Assembly (NCBI GenBank): GCA_910586835.1
Contig: CAJUJU010000091.1
Coordinates: forward strand, 1-5,975
Direction: 5' to 3'
DNA length: 5,975 bases
DNA from: an uncultured Acetatifactor sp.
GTDB lineage: Bacteria; Bacillota; Clostridia; Lachnospirales; Lachnospiraceae
Shown: one piece after another, positions 4,600 to 5,975 of the stretch
Layout: the number at the start of each line of letters is the position of its first letter
How positions within the stretch are numbered: the stretch's first letter is position 1
Made by a program: the position numbers and the translations under genes
The notes under the pieces: model-generated
Databases searched by the model: none
Told to the model about the DNA's origin: nothing
The model's input: only the letters and a program-made list of their open reading frames with translations

Positions 4600-5805
4600 A
4601 TGATAGAATTGAAAGGGAAATATAATCAGGCAAAGATTTTTACAGATGTGGTGGATGAGGCGTCTGTGGCGCAGGTGCTGCTTTTGCTGAATCAGGAGTT
4701 TGTGTCAGGCAGCAGGATTCGGCTGATGCCGGATATTCATGCCGGCGCAGGCTGTACCATTGGAACGACGATGACAATCACGGATAAGGTGGTTCCCAAC
4801 CTGGTGGGGGTGGATATCGGCTGTGGAATGGAAACGGTCAGAGTCAAAGAAAAGCATATGGAGCTGCAGAAGCTGGATAAACTGATCTATGAAAAAATTC
4901 CGTCGGGTTTTCAGGTGCGGGAGAAGACGCATCGCTGTTTTGAGGAGATCGATCTTCAGGAACTGTATTGTTACAAATACATCAATTCTCATCGGGCGGA
5001 GAAGAGCCTTGGAACGCTGGGAGGCGGCAATCATTTTATTGAGGCCAACCGGGACGAGGATGGAAATCTGTATCTGGTGGTACATTCCGGCAGCCGTCAC
5101 TTGGGCCTGGAGGTTGCGAACTATTATCAGGAGGAGGGGTATCGGAGCCTGAACGGCACTTCCGAAAAGGATGTGGATGGGCTGGTAGCCAGCTTGAAGG
5201 CCCAGGGCAGGGAACGGGAGATTCAGAAGCAAATTACCGCTCTGAAAAAAACGATACAGACCAATATCCCCAGGGCGCTTGCTTATGTGTCCGGCGAGCT
5301 GTTCGGGCAGTATATCCATGACATGAAGATCGTCCAGAGATATGCGGAATTGAACAGGCAGGCCATGATGGACGAAATGGTGAAAGGAATGAAGCTTCAT
5401 GTGGAGGAGCAGTTTACCACGATTCACAACTACATTGATACGGATGCAATGATTCTCAGAAAGGGAGCGGTGTCTGCAAGAAAGGGAGAAAAATTGCTGA
5501 TCCCGATCAATATGCGGGATGGCTCGCTGCTCTGTACCGGAAAGGGAAACGAGGACTGGAATCAGTCCGCCCCCCACGGCGCGGGCCGACTGATGAGCCG
5601 GTCGGCGGCGAAGGAGTCGTTTACGGTGTCGGAATTTAAAAATCAGATGCAGGGGATTTATACTACATCCGTAGGAAAGGATACCCTGGATGAATGCCCA
5701 ATGGCTTATAAGGGAATGGAAGACATCGTGAAGAATATCAGTGATACGGCAGAAATCGACAGGATCATAAAGCCGATCTATAACTTTAAGGCTGGCGGGG
5801 AATAA
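4600..5805 (+). CDS. rtcB: RNA ligase RtcB
   Basis: RtcB joins RNA ends carrying a 3'-phosphate or 2',3'-cyclic phosphate to a 5'-OH end, using GTP and manganese through a covalent GMP-histidine intermediate. In bacteria it repairs cleaved RNA. The 401 residues match the common bacterial length (E. coli about 408). All signatures are present: MPDIHAGAG (43-51; Asp45, His47), GVDIGCGM (70-77, metal-binding Cys75), LGGGNHFIE (140-148; Asn144, His145), VHSGSRHLG (161-169; His162), IHNYID (275-280; His276), the nucleophile His326 in APHGAGR (324-330), and DECPMAYK (364-371). The enzyme should be active. ATG4600 is the only possible start after an in-frame stop at 4558; GGGGAG (4583-4588) is 11 bases upstream, a rather long spacing that may lower translation. 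It follows the P-loop kinase by 39 bp. No prfH, the frequent rtcB partner, is seen, and no clear terminator follows. Confidence 0.95.
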   Translation: MIELKGKYNQAKIFTDVVDEASVAQVLLLLNQEFVSGSRIRLMPDIHAGAGCTIGTTMTITDKVVPNLVGVDIGCGMETVRVKEKHMELQKLDKLIYEKIPSGFQVREKTHRCFEEIDLQELYCYKYINSHRAEKSLGTLGGGNHFIEANRDEDGNLYLVVHSGSRHLGLEVANYYQEEGYRSLNGTSEKDVDGLVASLKAQGREREIQKQITALKKTIQTNIPRALAYVSGELFGQYIHDMKIVQRYAELNRQAMMDEMVKGMKLHVEEQFTTIHNYIDTDAMILRKGAVSARKGEKLLIPINMRDGSLLCTGKGNEDWNQSAPHGAGRLMSRSAAKESFTVSEFKNQMQGIYTTSVGKDTLDECPMAYKGMEDIVKNISDTAEIDRIIKPIYNFKAGGE

Positions 5806-5854
5806 CTAAGACAAGAGTATTTCTGGGTCATACACCGCCGGAGCGTAATAGGGA

Positions 5855-5973
5855 GGACGATGGGAGCAGATTGCAGACGGCGGAAGGACATCTGCATAGC
5901 CCTTTTAAGGGGCAGGAAAGTAACACGACAAACGCATGAGTAAATAAAATGTGAACAAACTGCTCCATTATCC
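5855..5973 (+). ncRNA. Possible structured RNA downstream of rtcB
   Basis: This 170-bp region after rtcB has no convincing gene but several complementary segments. GGAGCAG (5863-5869) pairs perfectly with CTGCTCC (5960-5966); AT/AT (5860-5861/5967-5968) and GGA/TCC (5855-5857/5971-5973) extend this helix past one bulge and a 2x2 internal loop. Inside it, TGCAGA (5872-5877) pairs with TCTGCA (5891-5896) and GCCC (5899-5902) with GGGC (5910-5913). The first inner loop holds CGGCGG (5878-5883), complementary to CCGCCG at 5835-5840. I do not recognise a known riboswitch or RNA class, and the region runs to the window edge. It could be a leader of the next gene, a small RNA, or chance pairing. Confidence 0.3.
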
Positions 5974-5975
5974 GT

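Noticed and set aside
4705..5577. Long open frame (290 codons) on the minus strand
   Set aside because: It is antisense to rtcB, which carries every active-site motif. No ribosome site or family resemblance supports it.
5860..5943. 27-codon open frame (MGADCRRRKD...) after rtcB
   Set aside because: It has a GGGAGG upstream but with only three bases of spacing, and its Arg-rich product resembles nothing known. The bases overlap the candidate RNA helices. It is not PrfH, whose N-terminus should show a GGQ-type release-factor start.
5951..5975. GTG start of a following gene (VNKLLHYP...)
   Set aside because: Only eight codons are visible and no ribosome binding site precedes it, so it cannot be supported.

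Overview
The window looks like chromosome from a Gram-positive Clostridia, most likely a Lachnospiraceae-type gut bacterium. This is inferred from strong GGAGG-type ribosome binding sites, textbook TTGACA/TATAAT promoters, the style of the tRNA sequences, and the gene families (QueH, an Rpn-type nuclease tail with EG-rich repeats, a MreB-like fragment). No sequence search was possible, so the taxon is a judgement.

Layout on the + strand unless stated. 3-287: the C-terminal tail of a probable Rpn/PD-(D/E)XK recombination-promoting nuclease, cut by the window edge. 376-1020: queH, epoxyqueuosine reductase. 1108-2874: argS, arginyl-tRNA synthetase, with its own sigma-A-type promoter whose -10 box sits in the loop of a hairpin followed by a T-tract. 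2905-3180: a compact tRNA operon (promoter, tRNA-Val(UAC), tRNA-Met(CAU), intrinsic terminator). 3232-3807, minus strand: a 191-residue protein that resembles the N-terminal half of MreB but lacks the nucleotide-binding and catalytic residues. 3856-3931: a divergent promoter region with a palindrome on the minus-strand -35 box. 4012-4560: a small P-loop kinase-like NTPase with a GTG start. 4600-5805: rtcB, RNA 3'-phosphate/5'-OH ligase, 39 bp downstream and probably cotranscribed. 5806-5975: no convincing gene, but pairing potential consistent with a structured RNA that runs to the window edge.

Much of the content concerns RNA and translation: queuosine modification of tRNA, arginine charging, two tRNAs and an RNA-repair ligase. 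The promoters and terminators separate these into at least three units (queH/argS, the tRNAs, kinase-rtcB), so this is a neighbourhood of related functions and not one operon. The least ordinary items are the pseudo-actin-like MreB fragment, the kinase-RtcB pair behind a palindrome-containing divergent promoter, and the possible structured RNA after rtcB. No mobile element, CRISPR array or prophage was seen, apart from the nuclease tail at the left edge.
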